A stretch of 64,000 nucleotides of DNA from Flavobacterium sp. NRK F7 (GCF_024054195.1 NZ_JAMXLB010000001.1:2309085-2373084), one strand, 5' to 3'. Shown: positions 50,802-59,857, counted from the stretch's first letter. Translations and numbers: made by a program. The notes: generated by a model not told the origin, from the sequence alone.

Positions 50802-53339
50802 TTAACTGATATAATTCCAAATGTTTTTCTTTTTGCTTACTTCTATAAAGGCTTTTCGGAGGGCTTCATGAACTGGTTTTTCCATCGTAGCATCCTCTTT
50901 GAGAAGTTGGATTGCTTTATGTCGGGCCAATTGTAGAATTTCTTTGTCTTTTACAATGTCTGCAATTTGTAAATTTAAGACACCACTTTGCTGTTTTCCC
51001 ATGATATCACCGGGACCACGTAATTTCAAATCCACTTCTGAAATCTCAAATCCGTCATTGGTACGCACCATCGTTTCCATTCTAATTTTACTGTCTTCAC
51101 TTAGTTTAAAACCCGTCATTAAAATACAATAACTTTGTTCGGCACCACGACCCACGCGACCCCGCAACTGATGCAACTGAGACAATCCGAAACGTTCTGC
51201 ACTTTCAATCACCATAACCGATGCATTGGGTACATTAACACCCACTTCAATCACCGTTGTAGCTACCATGATATTGGTTTTACCCGCTGCAAAACGACGC
51301 ATTTCTTCTTCTTTATCGGCTGGTTTCATTTGGCCGTGAACAATAGAAATGGAATAGTGCGGCAAAGGAAAATCTCTTGAAATGCTTTCATAACCGTCCA
51401 TTAAATCTTTATAGTCCATTTTTTCTGATTCTTGAATTAATGGATAAACGATATAGACTTGTCTGCCTTTGGCTATTTCATCTTTTAAAAAACGCCAAAC
51501 TTTCAAGCGATTACTATCATACCGATGTACGGTTTGAATGGGTTTTCGACCAGCAGGTAATTCATCAATAACCGAAATATCTAAATCCCCATACAAACTC
51601 ATGGCAAGTGTGCGTGGAATAGGTGTAGCGGTCATGACTAAAATATGCGGTGGAATAGTGGCTCCACCAACCTCCCCAGAAGGGAGGCTTTGCAATACGT
51701 GTTCAATTCTATTTAAAACAGCTGTAGTATTTCCAATTACTTCTTCATTAGTAAATCTAATTACTTTGAATCCTAATTCATTTAATATTTCTGTTCTTAA
51801 TTCATCAGCTTCTTTTTGCTCTTGTAATTGATGATAACCACCATCAACTTCTATAATCAAATTCTTTTCAAGATTGACGAAGTCAACAATAAAAATATCT
51901 ATAATATGTTGTCGTCTAAATTTATAATTCAATTTTTTATTTCTCAAAAATTCCCAAAGTATAGATTCAGCTTGTGTAGCTTTCTTTTTATTGTTAATTT
52001 TTCTTTCTTTTAATAATGCATAAGCTGAGGGTCTAGCAGTTTGGTACTTTTGTAGCACTTTTTCTACTTCCTTCCTTTGGAAGGATTGAGGTAGGCTCCC
52101 TTTTTTCCATAATTTGCTACGTTGTTCCACTCCAAAACGATGTTGTTCGTCTATAATGGCTAAACCAAGGTTCTTAAAAACTACTTTATCTTCTAGTAAC
52201 GCATGTGTACCAATGAGGATGTCTAAAGAACCGTTTTCAAGTGCTTCATGAATTACTTTACGTTCTTTTGTTTTGGTTGATCCTGTTAAAATTTGGATAT
52301 TGATATTTAAGTTTTTCGCTAATTCGGTTAAACCAATGTAATGTTGGGTAGCTAAAATTTCAGTAGGAGCCATCAAACAACTTTGAAAGCCGTTATCTTT
52401 TGCCATAAGCATACAAAGTAAGGCCACAATCGTTTTTCCCGAACCTACATCACCTTGTAGCAAACGATTCATTTGTGCATTACTACCAAGGTCGTTACGT
52501 ATTTCTTTAATAACTCTTTTTTGAGCATTGGTTAGTTCGAAAGGCAAATGATTGTTGTAAAAATTGGTAAAGTTTTCTCCAATAGTTTTAAAAGGCAGGC
52601 CTTTAATTTTATGCTTGCGAATGAGGTTTTTGGTTATCAATTGCAATTGAATGAAAAATAATTCTTCAAATTTCAATCGAAATTGTGCTTTGGATAATAA
52701 ATCCTGGTTTTTCGGAAAGTGAATATTAAATAAGGCTTCTTTTTTAGAAAGTAATTTTAATTCGTCAAGTAAATAATTCGGTAAGGTTTCAGAAAAAAGC
52801 ACATGCGTTTCAATAAAGAGCTGTTGCATGAGTTTGTTAATCACTCGATTTGAAATCCCTTTGTTGGCTAATTTTTCTGTACTTGGGTAAACGGGTTGCA
52901 TAGCCGATCGCAAACTTGCTTTATGTTCAGCTAGAAGCTCCATTTCAGGATGTGCCATATTAAACGTACTTCCAAACTGAGTCACTTTTCCAAAAATGAC
53001 ATAAACTTCATTTAGTTTTAAACTTTCTCTGATCCATTTATGCCCTTGAAACCAAACCAATTCCATTTCACCGGTATCATCAATAAAGGTAGCCACTAAG
53101 CGTTTGCCTCTTTTTTGTTCTACTGTTTTAATATGGATGATTTTTCCAATAATTTGAACTTCAGAGTTGTTATTTTGTAATTGATTGATTTTAAAATAGC
53201 GCGTTCGGTCGATGTATCGATTTGGGAACAAATGAATTAAATCACCATATTTATGAATATTGAGTTCCTTTCGAAGTAAATCGCCTCGATTAGGACCCAC
53301 TCCTTTTAAGTATTCAATAGGTGTTTCTAATAAATTCAT
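50802..53339 (-). CDS. recG: ATP-dependent DNA helicase RecG with an inserted DUF559 nuclease domain
   Basis: The ATG at 53339 (MNLLETPIEYLKGVG) is the usual RecG start; an ATG 8 codons upstream is also open. The helicase parts are intact: wedge domain (~60-160), motif I G-D-V-G-S-G-K-T, D-E-Q-H-R-F-G-V-E-Q-R, and then T-A-T-P-I-P-R-T-L-A-M and the C-terminal helicase half. Between L-W-K-K-G and P-P-H-I-L-V-M-T-A-T lie about 147 extra residues (bases ~51657-52097). They hold a complete DUF559/Vsr-like domain (E-S-I-L-W-E-F-L-R, F-R-R-Q-H, V-D-F, I-I-E-V-D-G-G-Y-H). Without the insert the length is ~698, normal for RecG. RecG rescues stalled forks. Confidence 0.95.
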   Translation of the reverse strand: MNLLETPIEYLKGVGPNRGDLLRKELNIHKYGDLIHLFPNRYIDRTRYFKINQLQNNNSEVQIIGKIIHIKTVEQKRGKRLVATFIDDTGEMELVWFQGHKWIRESLKLNEVYVIFGKVTQFGSTFNMAHPEMELLAEHKASLRSAMQPVYPSTEKLANKGISNRVINKLMQQLFIETHVLFSETLPNYLLDELKLLSKKEALFNIHFPKNQDLLSKAQFRLKFEELFFIQLQLITKNLIRKHKIKGLPFKTIGENFTNFYNNHLPFELTNAQKRVIKEIRNDLGSNAQMNRLLQGDVGSGKTIVALLCMLMAKDNGFQSCLMAPTEILATQHYIGLTELAKNLNINIQILTGSTKTKERKVIHEALENGSLDILIGTHALLEDKVVFKNLGLAIIDEQHRFGVEQRSKLWKKGSLPQSFQRKEVEKVLQKYQTARPSAYALLKERKINNKKKATQAESILWEFLRNKKLNYKFRRQHIIDIFIVDFVNLEKNLIIEVDGGYHQLQEQKEADELRTEILNELGFKVIRFTNEEVIGNTTAVLNRIEHVLQSLPSGEVGGATIPPHILVMTATPIPRTLAMSLYGDLDISVIDELPAGRKPIQTVHRYDSNRLKVWRFLKDEIAKGRQVYIVYPLIQESEKMDYKDLMDGYESISRDFPLPHYSISIVHGQMKPADKEEEMRRFAAGKTNIMVATTVIEVGVNVPNASVMVIESAERFGLSQLHQLRGRVGRGAEQSYCILMTGFKLSEDSKIRMETMVRTNDGFEISEVDLKLRGPGDIMGKQQSGVLNLQIADIVKDKEILQLARHKAIQLLKEDATMEKPVHEALRKAFIEVSKKKNIWNYIS
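51657..52097 (-). mobile_element. In-frame DUF559 insertion within recG
   Basis: The segment interrupts RecG between its Walker B and motif III regions without breaking the frame. Its ends carry short GC-richer palindromes: CCTCCCCAGAAGGGAGG at 51671-51687 and CTTCCTTTGGAAG at 52071-52083. The encoded residues at the ends (S-L-P-Q-S-F-Q-R-K-E, L-P-S-G-E-V-G-G-A) are low complexity and look like translated palindromes. The nuclease core keeps Glu, Asp, Glu and His positions typical of the family. It behaves like an invasive intragenic element, but no splicing motifs of inteins were seen. Confidence 0.7.
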
Positions 53340-53486
53340 GTTTACTGGCAATGTCAATATCAAAAATCAAATTCAATTTAAACTTCAGAAAAGAGATTAA
53401 GATTTAAATTTCTGATTTCTATAATCAAAAGCGAAGATAAAGCATAATTTAAGAATAATAAAATGTAACATTTATATTCATACTTT

Positions 53487-53509
53487 AAAAACAGGTAAAA
53501 ATACCTATA
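53487..53509 (+). promoter_or_regulatory. AGGTA/TACCT dyad upstream of the CPVC membrane protein gene
   Basis: The sequence AAACAGGTAAAAATACCTAT is a palindrome-like site 70 bases before the start at 53579. It closely matches the element at 48526-48548. A weaker form, AAACAGGTATTTACATGAGG, lies at 54821-54840 upstream of the 54155-54751 gene. Confidence 0.5.
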
Positions 53510-53578
53510 TGTGATTTTTTTAGATGTTCTATTTTTATACCAGTAAATTTTCATGCTCTAACAGACAAATAAGGCATT

Positions 53579-54052
53579 ATGGAAACTAGTAAAAATACAA
53601 CCTGTACTTGTAATTCTTCTTCTTGTCCGAATCAAAAGAAGTTACAATGGCATATTTTTAGAAAAGCATGGCGAGCTATTCCAAGCTTTATAGTAAGTAT
53701 TCTGATTGCTTTCTTTCCTAAATGCCCTGTTTGTTGGGCGATTTACATGAGTATGCTAGGGAGTATAGGTATTACTGAAATGCCTTACATGCAATGGTTA
53801 TTACCTGTTTTTATTATTTTCTTAGCCATACATCTCGGATTGTTGTTTCGAAAAATACCCACAAGAGGATATGGCCCTTTTCTTATGAGTATTATAGGTT
53901 TTTGTATTATGATTCCAAGTAAATTGGTTTTTAATTTACCAGAGTGGATAACCTTATTTGGAATGTCTTTTGTGTTGATTGGGTCTTTATGGAATAACTT
54001 TAAGACGCCTTACCCTAATTTTATAAAACAGAATTTGTCGTATAAAAATTAA
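53579..54052 (+). CDS. Small Cys-rich membrane protein with CPVC motif
   Basis: This 157-residue protein starts with a Cys cluster (C-T-C-N-S-S-S-C) followed by a basic stretch and four membrane helices. F-P-K-C-P-V-C-W-A-I-Y-M-S lies in the first helix region near residue 50. The layout resembles MerC-like metal transport proteins, but similarity to a named family was not confirmed. The cysteines suggest binding of copper, mercury or another soft metal. A T-tailed hairpin at 54121 follows, and a dyad lies 70 bases upstream. Confidence 0.65.
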   Translation: METSKNTTCTCNSSSCPNQKKLQWHIFRKAWRAIPSFIVSILIAFFPKCPVCWAIYMSMLGSIGITEMPYMQWLLPVFIIFLAIHLGLLFRKIPTRGYGPFLMSIIGFCIMIPSKLVFNLPEWITLFGMSFVLIGSLWNNFKTPYPNFIKQNLSYKN

Positions 54053-54120
54053 AACTAACTTTTTTTGAGAAATATCATTTAGAAATTATAGATAGTTTTT
54101 TGCCAACTAAATGATAGCAT

Positions 54121-54149
54121 ATCCAGATTTTCGTATTGAAAATCTGGAT
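54121..54149 (+). terminator. Terminator of the CPVC membrane protein gene
   Basis: ATCCAGATTTTC (54121-54132) and GAAAATCTGGAT (54138-54149) form a perfect 12-bp stem. TTATTTTATTT follows on the plus strand. Confidence 0.82.
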
Positions 54150-54154
54150 TTATT

Positions 54155-54751
54155 TTATTTACTAGGAGTGATTGCAATCCTTTTTAAGTCTGTATTTAAA
54201 ACTTTTAAGTTTTGATTGGCTTCCATTTTTGTGCTTTTGTCTACATTTGGATTTAGCAATACTTTATAATTAACCGCCATTTCTTGTTTTAAATTATCAA
54301 TTTCTGTAATTCTTTCTTCAGTAGAATTTGCAATGGTTAAAGTAGCTTTTATGCTGTCTAAAGCCTTGTTTTGTTTGTCTATAATTTCCTGCATGGCATT
54401 TTGAATGGAGTCTTCGTTCGTTTTAGGAGTTGAAATTAAATCTTCTATTTCAGCTGCATTTTGAGCAATTTCATTTGTAATTTCTTCATTACTATTATTC
54501 GAAAGCTGGGTAACACTTTCATGTAATTTTGCATTTTGATTGAAAAGTGGTAAGGAAATGAAACCGTTTACAAGGACCATGAAAATGGTCATTAGCATAA
54601 AACGCCAAATCATTTTAATGATTAAAGGTCTGGGTTCCTGTTCTCTTTTTTGTTCTGCTCTTAAGAGAAAAAAGGTAAGCAATACCAGTAGAAAGCTAAA
54701 GCCACTCATACCGTAGCCAAGAATTTTTAGAACGTCTAAATTTTCAAACAT
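54155..54751 (-). CDS. Membrane protein with periplasmic coiled coil
   Basis: This 198-residue protein has two membrane helices (~13-33 and ~48-70). A long Glu/Asn/Lys-rich chain (~75-190) follows, with the heptad-like pattern of a coiled coil. No known family was recognised. It has no close operon partner. A weak AGGTA dyad lies about 70 bases upstream. Confidence 0.68.
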   Translation of the reverse strand: MFENLDVLKILGYGMSGFSFLLVLLTFFLLRAEQKREQEPRPLIIKMIWRFMLMTIFMVLVNGFISLPLFNQNAKLHESVTQLSNNSNEEITNEIAQNAAEIEDLISTPKTNEDSIQNAMQEIIDKQNKALDSIKATLTIANSTEERITEIDNLKQEMAVNYKVLLNPNVDKSTKMEANQNLKVLNTDLKRIAITPSK

Positions 54752-54853
54752 AATACTTGTTTTTATAGTTGTATAGATTGTACAAAGGTCGTACAGAATT
54801 ATTTGAAAAAGATAAGGAAAAAACAGGTATTTACATGAGGTTTTTCCTCAAAT

Positions 54854-55555
54854 TTATTCTATTTCTTTACTAATTTTTTGAATTAGCTCTTCCGCAATAG
54901 GGGTATTCATGGTTTTTAGCTGTGCTAGAAGCAGTTTTTTTTCAGCTAGGGTAAGTTGGGGTTCTGGTTTTACAAATTGTTCCGGATTGGCTTCTTTAAA
55001 AAACAACTGGTCAGTCCATTCATTTCGAATGCCATCTATCACTAAATGAATACGATCATGTGTTCCTTTATTGGCTACAGCATGCGTAAAATTGGCATCG
55101 ATATACCAACATTCTCCTTCTTTCATGATCAAACGCTCATTATCCAAAATAAATTCAACATTTGGATTAGTAATCACGGGAATGTGAATTCTGAAAACCC
55201 CATCTTCATAACCCAAACAATTATCGGTATGCGGTTTAATGTAGGCACCTGCTGCTAAACGTAAGAGACGTGCTGTTGTTTTTTCAAATAAAAACGAATC
55301 TATGACATCTTTAAGATACGTACAAGAAGTTGTTATTTCAGTGTAGCTCACTTTTTCGTTACCAATGTGTATCGCGTTGATATTCTCAGATTTTCCACCT
55401 TGAGAAAGCAACGCAATAGAAGACCAATCGCCATCATAATCATTGGCATTGTAATGATTGATCCATTTTTGAGTAAGAATGGTTTGTACTTCTTGTTGTA
55501 ATTTCTCAACATCAAAAGTAAAAGGGAATCGGATATGTTTGACCAGATTTTCCAT
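54854..55555 (-). CDS. Aspartyl/asparaginyl beta-hydroxylase-like protein
   Basis: This 233-residue protein carries the Asp/Asn hydroxylase cupin-type fold. The iron ligand site is seen in I-K-P-H-T-D-N-C near residues 108-115. The distal histidine is in N-F-T-H-A-V-A-N near 157, followed by R-I-H-L-V-I-D. These enzymes use 2-oxoglutarate, iron and oxygen to hydroxylate Asp/Asn side chains or small molecules. It lies 2 bases after the HEAGH-protein gene in a three-gene run with a PP-loop ATPase. The substrate is unknown. Confidence 0.86.
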   Translation of the reverse strand: MENLVKHIRFPFTFDVEKLQQEVQTILTQKWINHYNANDYDGDWSSIALLSQGGKSENINAIHIGNEKVSYTEITTSCTYLKDVIDSFLFEKTTARLLRLAAGAYIKPHTDNCLGYEDGVFRIHIPVITNPNVEFILDNERLIMKEGECWYIDANFTHAVANKGTHDRIHLVIDGIRNEWTDQLFFKEANPEQFVKPEPQLTLAEKKLLLAQLKTMNTPIAEELIQKISKEIE

Positions 55556-55557
55556 GA

Positions 55558-56052
55558 TTACTTTCTAATCCATTCTATCATGTGAGGGAATGGTTGTACA
55601 TTATTTTCTACCGCTTTTTCTGGTCCATAGGTTAAACCAAACCATTCTAATAAGGGTAAACCAATGAAATTATTTTCTTTGTAGGATTGAATCAACCATT
55701 CTGAACTTCCTTTATAACCATTGGAATGAAAAACAATATCTAGTGGTATTTCTAAATGAATGGCTGCAGCATACGACCAAAGCATTGCGCCAATTTCATC
55801 TCCTTGTGTTGGCCATTCTTGAGGCATATTTGGGGTGCCAATTTTTTCTCGATCTTCAGCAGTGGTAACCGCTAAATGTCCGGCTTCATGTAAAATATCA
55901 CCAGGATATAATAGTTTGTTGTAATCAATTTCAATTCCTTTATTAGAGAGCGCTAATCCTGGTAAAAAAGTATCATTTGTAAGTTCTTTTTCCAAAAGAG
56001 AGATGCCTATTTCGGACAAAAAAGAAGTAATTTTTTCAAGAGTAGCTTCCAT
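55558..56052 (-). CDS. HEAGH-motif protein of unknown function
   Basis: This 164-residue protein contains D-I-L-H-E-A-G-H-L-A-V-T near residues 51-62, the HExxH zinc-metallopeptidase motif. A third ligand is not obvious. The rest has aromatic-rich helices (M-L-W-S-Y-A-A-A-I-H-L). It lies 6 bases after the PP-loop ATPase gene and 2 bases before the hydroxylase-like gene, so the three are probably co-translated. A peptidase role is inferred only from the motif. Confidence 0.72.
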   Translation of the reverse strand: MEATLEKITSFLSEIGISLLEKELTNDTFLPGLALSNKGIEIDYNKLLYPGDILHEAGHLAVTTAEDREKIGTPNMPQEWPTQGDEIGAMLWSYAAAIHLEIPLDIVFHSNGYKGSSEWLIQSYKENNFIGLPLLEWFGLTYGPEKAVENNVQPFPHMIEWIRK

Positions 56053-56058
56053 AATTGT

Positions 56059-56781
56059 TTATATTAAATCACAATACCAAAATCCATATGTATAAGGTGA
56101 ATCTTCCGTTTTACAAACATCGTTTGAAGAAGAGTTAGTAGGTTCATATTTTCGATACACAATTTCACCTAATTCAAAGGGAACGGGTTTTGAGAAGATA
56201 GGACCGTCAAATGTAAAGGTATGAAATTCTCCGTTTTCACCACAAGGATCTACATTAGGAGGTAAATCATTGATGAAATTTTCATCGATAACGCGACCAA
56301 CAAATTCTTTACCTAAATATTTTTCGTTGACACAAACAATAATCGTTTTAAAACCCAGTTCAAGAAATTCCTCAATTAGAGCTTTCGTATCTTTTTTCCA
56401 TAAAGGAAATACTCCTGTAAAGTTGGCCAAAGCCAATTTATCTTCTCTGTATTTTCGTAAATCTTCTAAGAAAATGTCTCCAAAAATAGAGTAATCAATT
56501 CCTTTTTCTTTAAATTCTAGCAAAGTCTTACGCATGACATCATCATAGATTTCCATGGTTGGCATTTCTGGAATCATCATTTTGGTTAAGGGTAAACCAA
56601 TAAGCTCAGCTTGCTTTTCCAGTAGTTCAATACGCACACCATGCATGGAAATGCGTTGGTATTGCGAATTCACACTCGTAAGTAATGTTATTACTTCGTA
56701 TTCGTTTTCTTGAAGGATTTTATATAAAGTTAAGGCCGAATCTTTGCCACTGCTCCAGTTAAAAATAGCTTTCTTTTTCAA
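56059..56781 (-). CDS. PP-loop ATPase of the Dph6 (diphthine--ammonia ligase-like) family
   Basis: This 240-residue protein has the N-type ATP PP-loop F-N-W-S-S-G-K-D-S-A-L-T-L at residues 7-19. Family patterns I-S-M-H-G-V-R, I-F-G-D-I-F-L-E-D-L-R near 121-131, and the final D-P-C-G-E-N-G-E-F-H-T-F are present. In eukaryotes and archaea Dph6 amidates diphthamide; bacteria lack diphthamide, so bacterial members act on another substrate, unknown here. It leads the run with the HEAGH and hydroxylase-like genes. Confidence 0.88.
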   Translation of the reverse strand: MKKKAIFNWSSGKDSALTLYKILQENEYEVITLLTSVNSQYQRISMHGVRIELLEKQAELIGLPLTKMMIPEMPTMEIYDDVMRKTLLEFKEKGIDYSIFGDIFLEDLRKYREDKLALANFTGVFPLWKKDTKALIEEFLELGFKTIIVCVNEKYLGKEFVGRVIDENFINDLPPNVDPCGENGEFHTFTFDGPIFSKPVPFELGEIVYRKYEPTNSSSNDVCKTEDSPYTYGFWYCDLI

Positions 56782-56866
56782 TTTTGGTATAATTATAGTG
56801 TAAACTTACAAAAATCGATACATTATTGCACTAAGCTTTGTAAATTTGAAACAATTAATCTGAATC

Positions 56867-58948
56867 ATGAAATACTTCTATATCTTATTTTTTACTTTTT
56901 CGTTGGTAGCCCAACAAACCAAAAAAGTTGATTTTATACAATGTGATGCTTTGGTTCAACCAGATTTTTCAGAAAAAACAATAAAAGGAAAAGTAACTTA
57001 TACCTTTGAGGTTTTAAGTGCGATAGATACAATTAGAATGGATGCTATTCGTATTGATTTTAAAGATGTTATAATTAATAATAAAGAAGTTGCCTATAAA
57101 AATTCTGGTAAAGAATTGTTACTTTTTGAAGGTTTTACCAAAGGAAAAAATACTGTTTCGTTTAGCTATGAAGCAAAACCTAAACAAACCTTATATTTTA
57201 CTGGAGCAGGAGAAGATTTACAAATTTGGACACAAGGTCAAGGTAAAAATACGAGTCATTGGTTACCTAGTTTTGATGATGTAAATGAAAAAGTGATTTT
57301 TAATATAGCAATTGAATTTGATAAGGATTTTGAAGTTTTATCAAATGGAATGCTTCATTCAATAGTAGAATATCCTCCTTTGTCTTCAAGTAATAAGCTT
57401 TGGGAATACAAAATGCAAAAACCCATGTCTTCCTATTTAGTAATGCTTGCCATTGGTAACTTTGAAAAACAAACCACAAGGACAAAATCAGGTTCCACTT
57501 TAGAATTTTATTTGTATAAAAAGGATGTTGCGAAATTTGAACCAACCTTTCGTTATTCTAAACAAATGTTTGAGTTTTTAGAAAAAGAAATAGGAGTGAA
57601 GTACCCTTGGGAAGTATACCGACAAGTTCCAGTGAGAGATTTTCTATACGCAGGAATGGAAAATACCACTTCCACGATTTTTTCACAGGATTTTGTAGTA
57701 GATTCCATCGGTTTCAATGATAAAAACTATTTAAATGTTAATGCACACGAGTTGGCACATCAATGGTTTGGGGATTTAATTACCGCAAAGGAAAGTAAAC
57801 ATCATTGGTTGCAAGAAGGCTTTGCTACGTATTATGCTTTGTTAGCTGAAAAAGATGTTTTTGGAGACGATTATTTTTACAATCAGTTGTACCAATCTGC
57901 ATTGGAATTAAAGCAAGCCAATACCTATGATAGCATTCCTATTTTAAATGAAAAGGCGAGTTCGTTAACCTTTTACAAAAAAGGTGCTTGGGCTTTGCAT
58001 GTTTTAAGAATGAATGTTGGAGCAAAAAACTTTCAGAAAGCCGTTCAAAATTATTTGAAAAAGTATGCATTTCAAAATGTAACTACTGATGATTTTTTAG
58101 CAGAAATACAGAAAGTATCTCGTTATGATGTGGCTTCTTTTAAAAAGAATTGGCTAGAAAATCCCACATTTAATTTAGAAAAAGCGATTGGTTATTTGAT
58201 ACAAAACGAATCGGTCAATCAATTGGTTGAATTTGGTAAAACCAATAAACATTTATCGAATGAAGCTTTGTTTGATAAATTTAAAACCATGATTCAATCC
58301 AAGGTGTGTTATACAGTGAAACAAGAAATCGTGTATGAAACGCAAAACTTAACAGAAGCACAGCAATTGGAAATCTTAAAATTAGCTTTAGAAACAAATG
58401 ATATTAAAGTTAGACAAGCCGTTGCAGAAGTATTATCTCGCATACCTTTATCTTTTAAAAATGACTTTGAAACCTTATTAAATGACGCCTCTTATATCAC
58501 TAAAGAGATTGCTTTATTTCGATTGTGGACTAATTTTGAAGATGATCGAGATCGTTTAGTTGCGATGTCTAAAGATTGGACAGGTTTGAATTACAATTTG
58601 AAATTAGCACATTTAACATTAGCCATTGTGGGCTCCAATGATGATGCAGCAGCGCGAGAAAAAGCGGTTCAAGAATTAGAAACCTATACGCAACTGCCTT
58701 ATGAAGCTTCTGTTCGCGAACCCGCATTAGAAACGTTAATCAAACTGGGTAAAATATCGGATGTAGTTTTAGAACAATTGATTGATGCTTCATTACACCA
58801 TAAATGGCAATTTGTAAAATTTGCTAAGGATAACATTAGAGTTTTAATATCTAATGACGAGTTTAGAGAAAAATTTATACTTTTAAAGGATAAATTGAAT
58901 CCAACACAAAGAGAACGAATCGATTATTTTTTAAAGGAAACAGCATAA
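56867..58948 (+). CDS. Exported M1-family aminopeptidase
   Basis: This 693-residue protein has a signal peptide (cleavage near V-A-Q-Q, residue ~15). The M1 exopeptidase motif G-M-E-N lies near residue 263. The zinc site H-E-L-A-H-Q-W-F-G-D-L is near 296, with the third glutamate about 18 residues later in W-L-Q-E-G-F. C-terminal helical ERAP1-like or HEAT-like region covers ~450-690. It trims N-terminal residues from peptides in the periplasm. A TAAATTTG box at 56841-56848 may be its -7 element. The patatin gene starts on the next base after its stop. Confidence 0.94.
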   Translation: MKYFYILFFTFSLVAQQTKKVDFIQCDALVQPDFSEKTIKGKVTYTFEVLSAIDTIRMDAIRIDFKDVIINNKEVAYKNSGKELLLFEGFTKGKNTVSFSYEAKPKQTLYFTGAGEDLQIWTQGQGKNTSHWLPSFDDVNEKVIFNIAIEFDKDFEVLSNGMLHSIVEYPPLSSSNKLWEYKMQKPMSSYLVMLAIGNFEKQTTRTKSGSTLEFYLYKKDVAKFEPTFRYSKQMFEFLEKEIGVKYPWEVYRQVPVRDFLYAGMENTTSTIFSQDFVVDSIGFNDKNYLNVNAHELAHQWFGDLITAKESKHHWLQEGFATYYALLAEKDVFGDDYFYNQLYQSALELKQANTYDSIPILNEKASSLTFYKKGAWALHVLRMNVGAKNFQKAVQNYLKKYAFQNVTTDDFLAEIQKVSRYDVASFKKNWLENPTFNLEKAIGYLIQNESVNQLVEFGKTNKHLSNEALFDKFKTMIQSKVCYTVKQEIVYETQNLTEAQQLEILKLALETNDIKVRQAVAEVLSRIPLSFKNDFETLLNDASYITKEIALFRLWTNFEDDRDRLVAMSKDWTGLNYNLKLAHLTLAIVGSNDDAAAREKAVQELETYTQLPYEASVREPALETLIKLGKISDVVLEQLIDASLHHKWQFVKFAKDNIRVLISNDEFREKFILLKDKLNPTQRERIDYFLKETA

Positions 58949-59857
58949 ATGAGAGCACTAGTTATATCAGGAGGAGGAAGCAAAGGAGCCTTTGCTGGAG
59001 GCGTAGCACAATATTTAATTGAAGATTTACACAAAGATTATGATTTGTATCTTGGAACGTCTACAGGTAGTTTATTAGTTTCTCATTTAGCGTTGCAAAA
59101 AGTAGAAAAAATTAAAGAAATATATACTTCGGTAAACCAAAATAGTATTTTCAGTAATTGTCCGTTTATTATTAAAAAAAGATACGGTGAAGATACTATT
59201 GCAATTAATCATTTTAACGTTTTTCGAAATTTTATGAAAGGATCTAAAACGTTTGGTGAAAGTAAAAACTTAAAAAAATTAATTCGTAAAGTATTTACAG
59301 AAGAGGAGTTTGAAGAATTAAAAGGAGGTCCAAAAGAAATTATTGTTACGGTTTCCAATTTGTCTTTAAATATTGTGGAATACAAATCTATAAATGATTT
59401 TAGTTATGATGATTTTTGTGATTGGATTTGGATTTCCTGTAATTATATACCTTTTATGTCTTTGGTTAGAAAGAATAGTTTTGAATATGCGGATGGTGGT
59501 TTTGCTTCAATGATTCCTATTGAAGAAGCCATTAAAAGAGGTGCAACCCATGTAGATGCTATTATTTTACAAAGTGAAACCAATTTATACAATCGAATGC
59601 CGGCTCGTGGTCCTTTTGGGTTATTAAGTAATCTTTTTGCTTTTATGATGGATCGCATTGAATATCAAAACATTAAAATTGGTAAATACGAGGCGAAATT
59701 AAATAACGCGACCATCAATTTTTATTTTACACCCACATTATTAACTACAAATTCATTGGTTTTCAATAAAAAACAAATGTTGGAATGGTGGAAAATTGGT
59801 TACGAATATGCCAAAACCAAAGAAATTGACCGTCAGGAAATTCCTGATGAAGAATAA
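58949..59857 (+). CDS. Patatin-like phospholipase
   Basis: This 302-residue cytoplasmic or membrane-associated protein has the oxyanion motif S-G-G-G-S-K-G-A-F at residues 6-14. The catalytic serine is in L-G-T-S-T-G-S near 38, and the aspartate in E-Y-A-D-G-G-F near 177. The Ser-Asp dyad of bacterial patatins is therefore complete. It hydrolyses acyl lipids; the exact lipid is unknown. Its ATG abuts the aminopeptidase stop, implying translational coupling. Confidence 0.92.
   Translation: MRALVISGGGSKGAFAGGVAQYLIEDLHKDYDLYLGTSTGSLLVSHLALQKVEKIKEIYTSVNQNSIFSNCPFIIKKRYGEDTIAINHFNVFRNFMKGSKTFGESKNLKKLIRKVFTEEEFEELKGGPKEIIVTVSNLSLNIVEYKSINDFSYDDFCDWIWISCNYIPFMSLVRKNSFEYADGGFASMIPIEEAIKRGATHVDAIILQSETNLYNRMPARGPFGLLSNLFAFMMDRIEYQNIKIGKYEAKLNNATINFYFTPTLLTTNSLVFNKKQMLEWWKIGYEYAKTKEIDRQEIPDEE

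Noticed and set aside
54066..54077. FNR-like sequence TGAGAAATATCA
   Set aside because: It has one mismatch in the half site and lies between convergent gene ends, with no promoter to serve.
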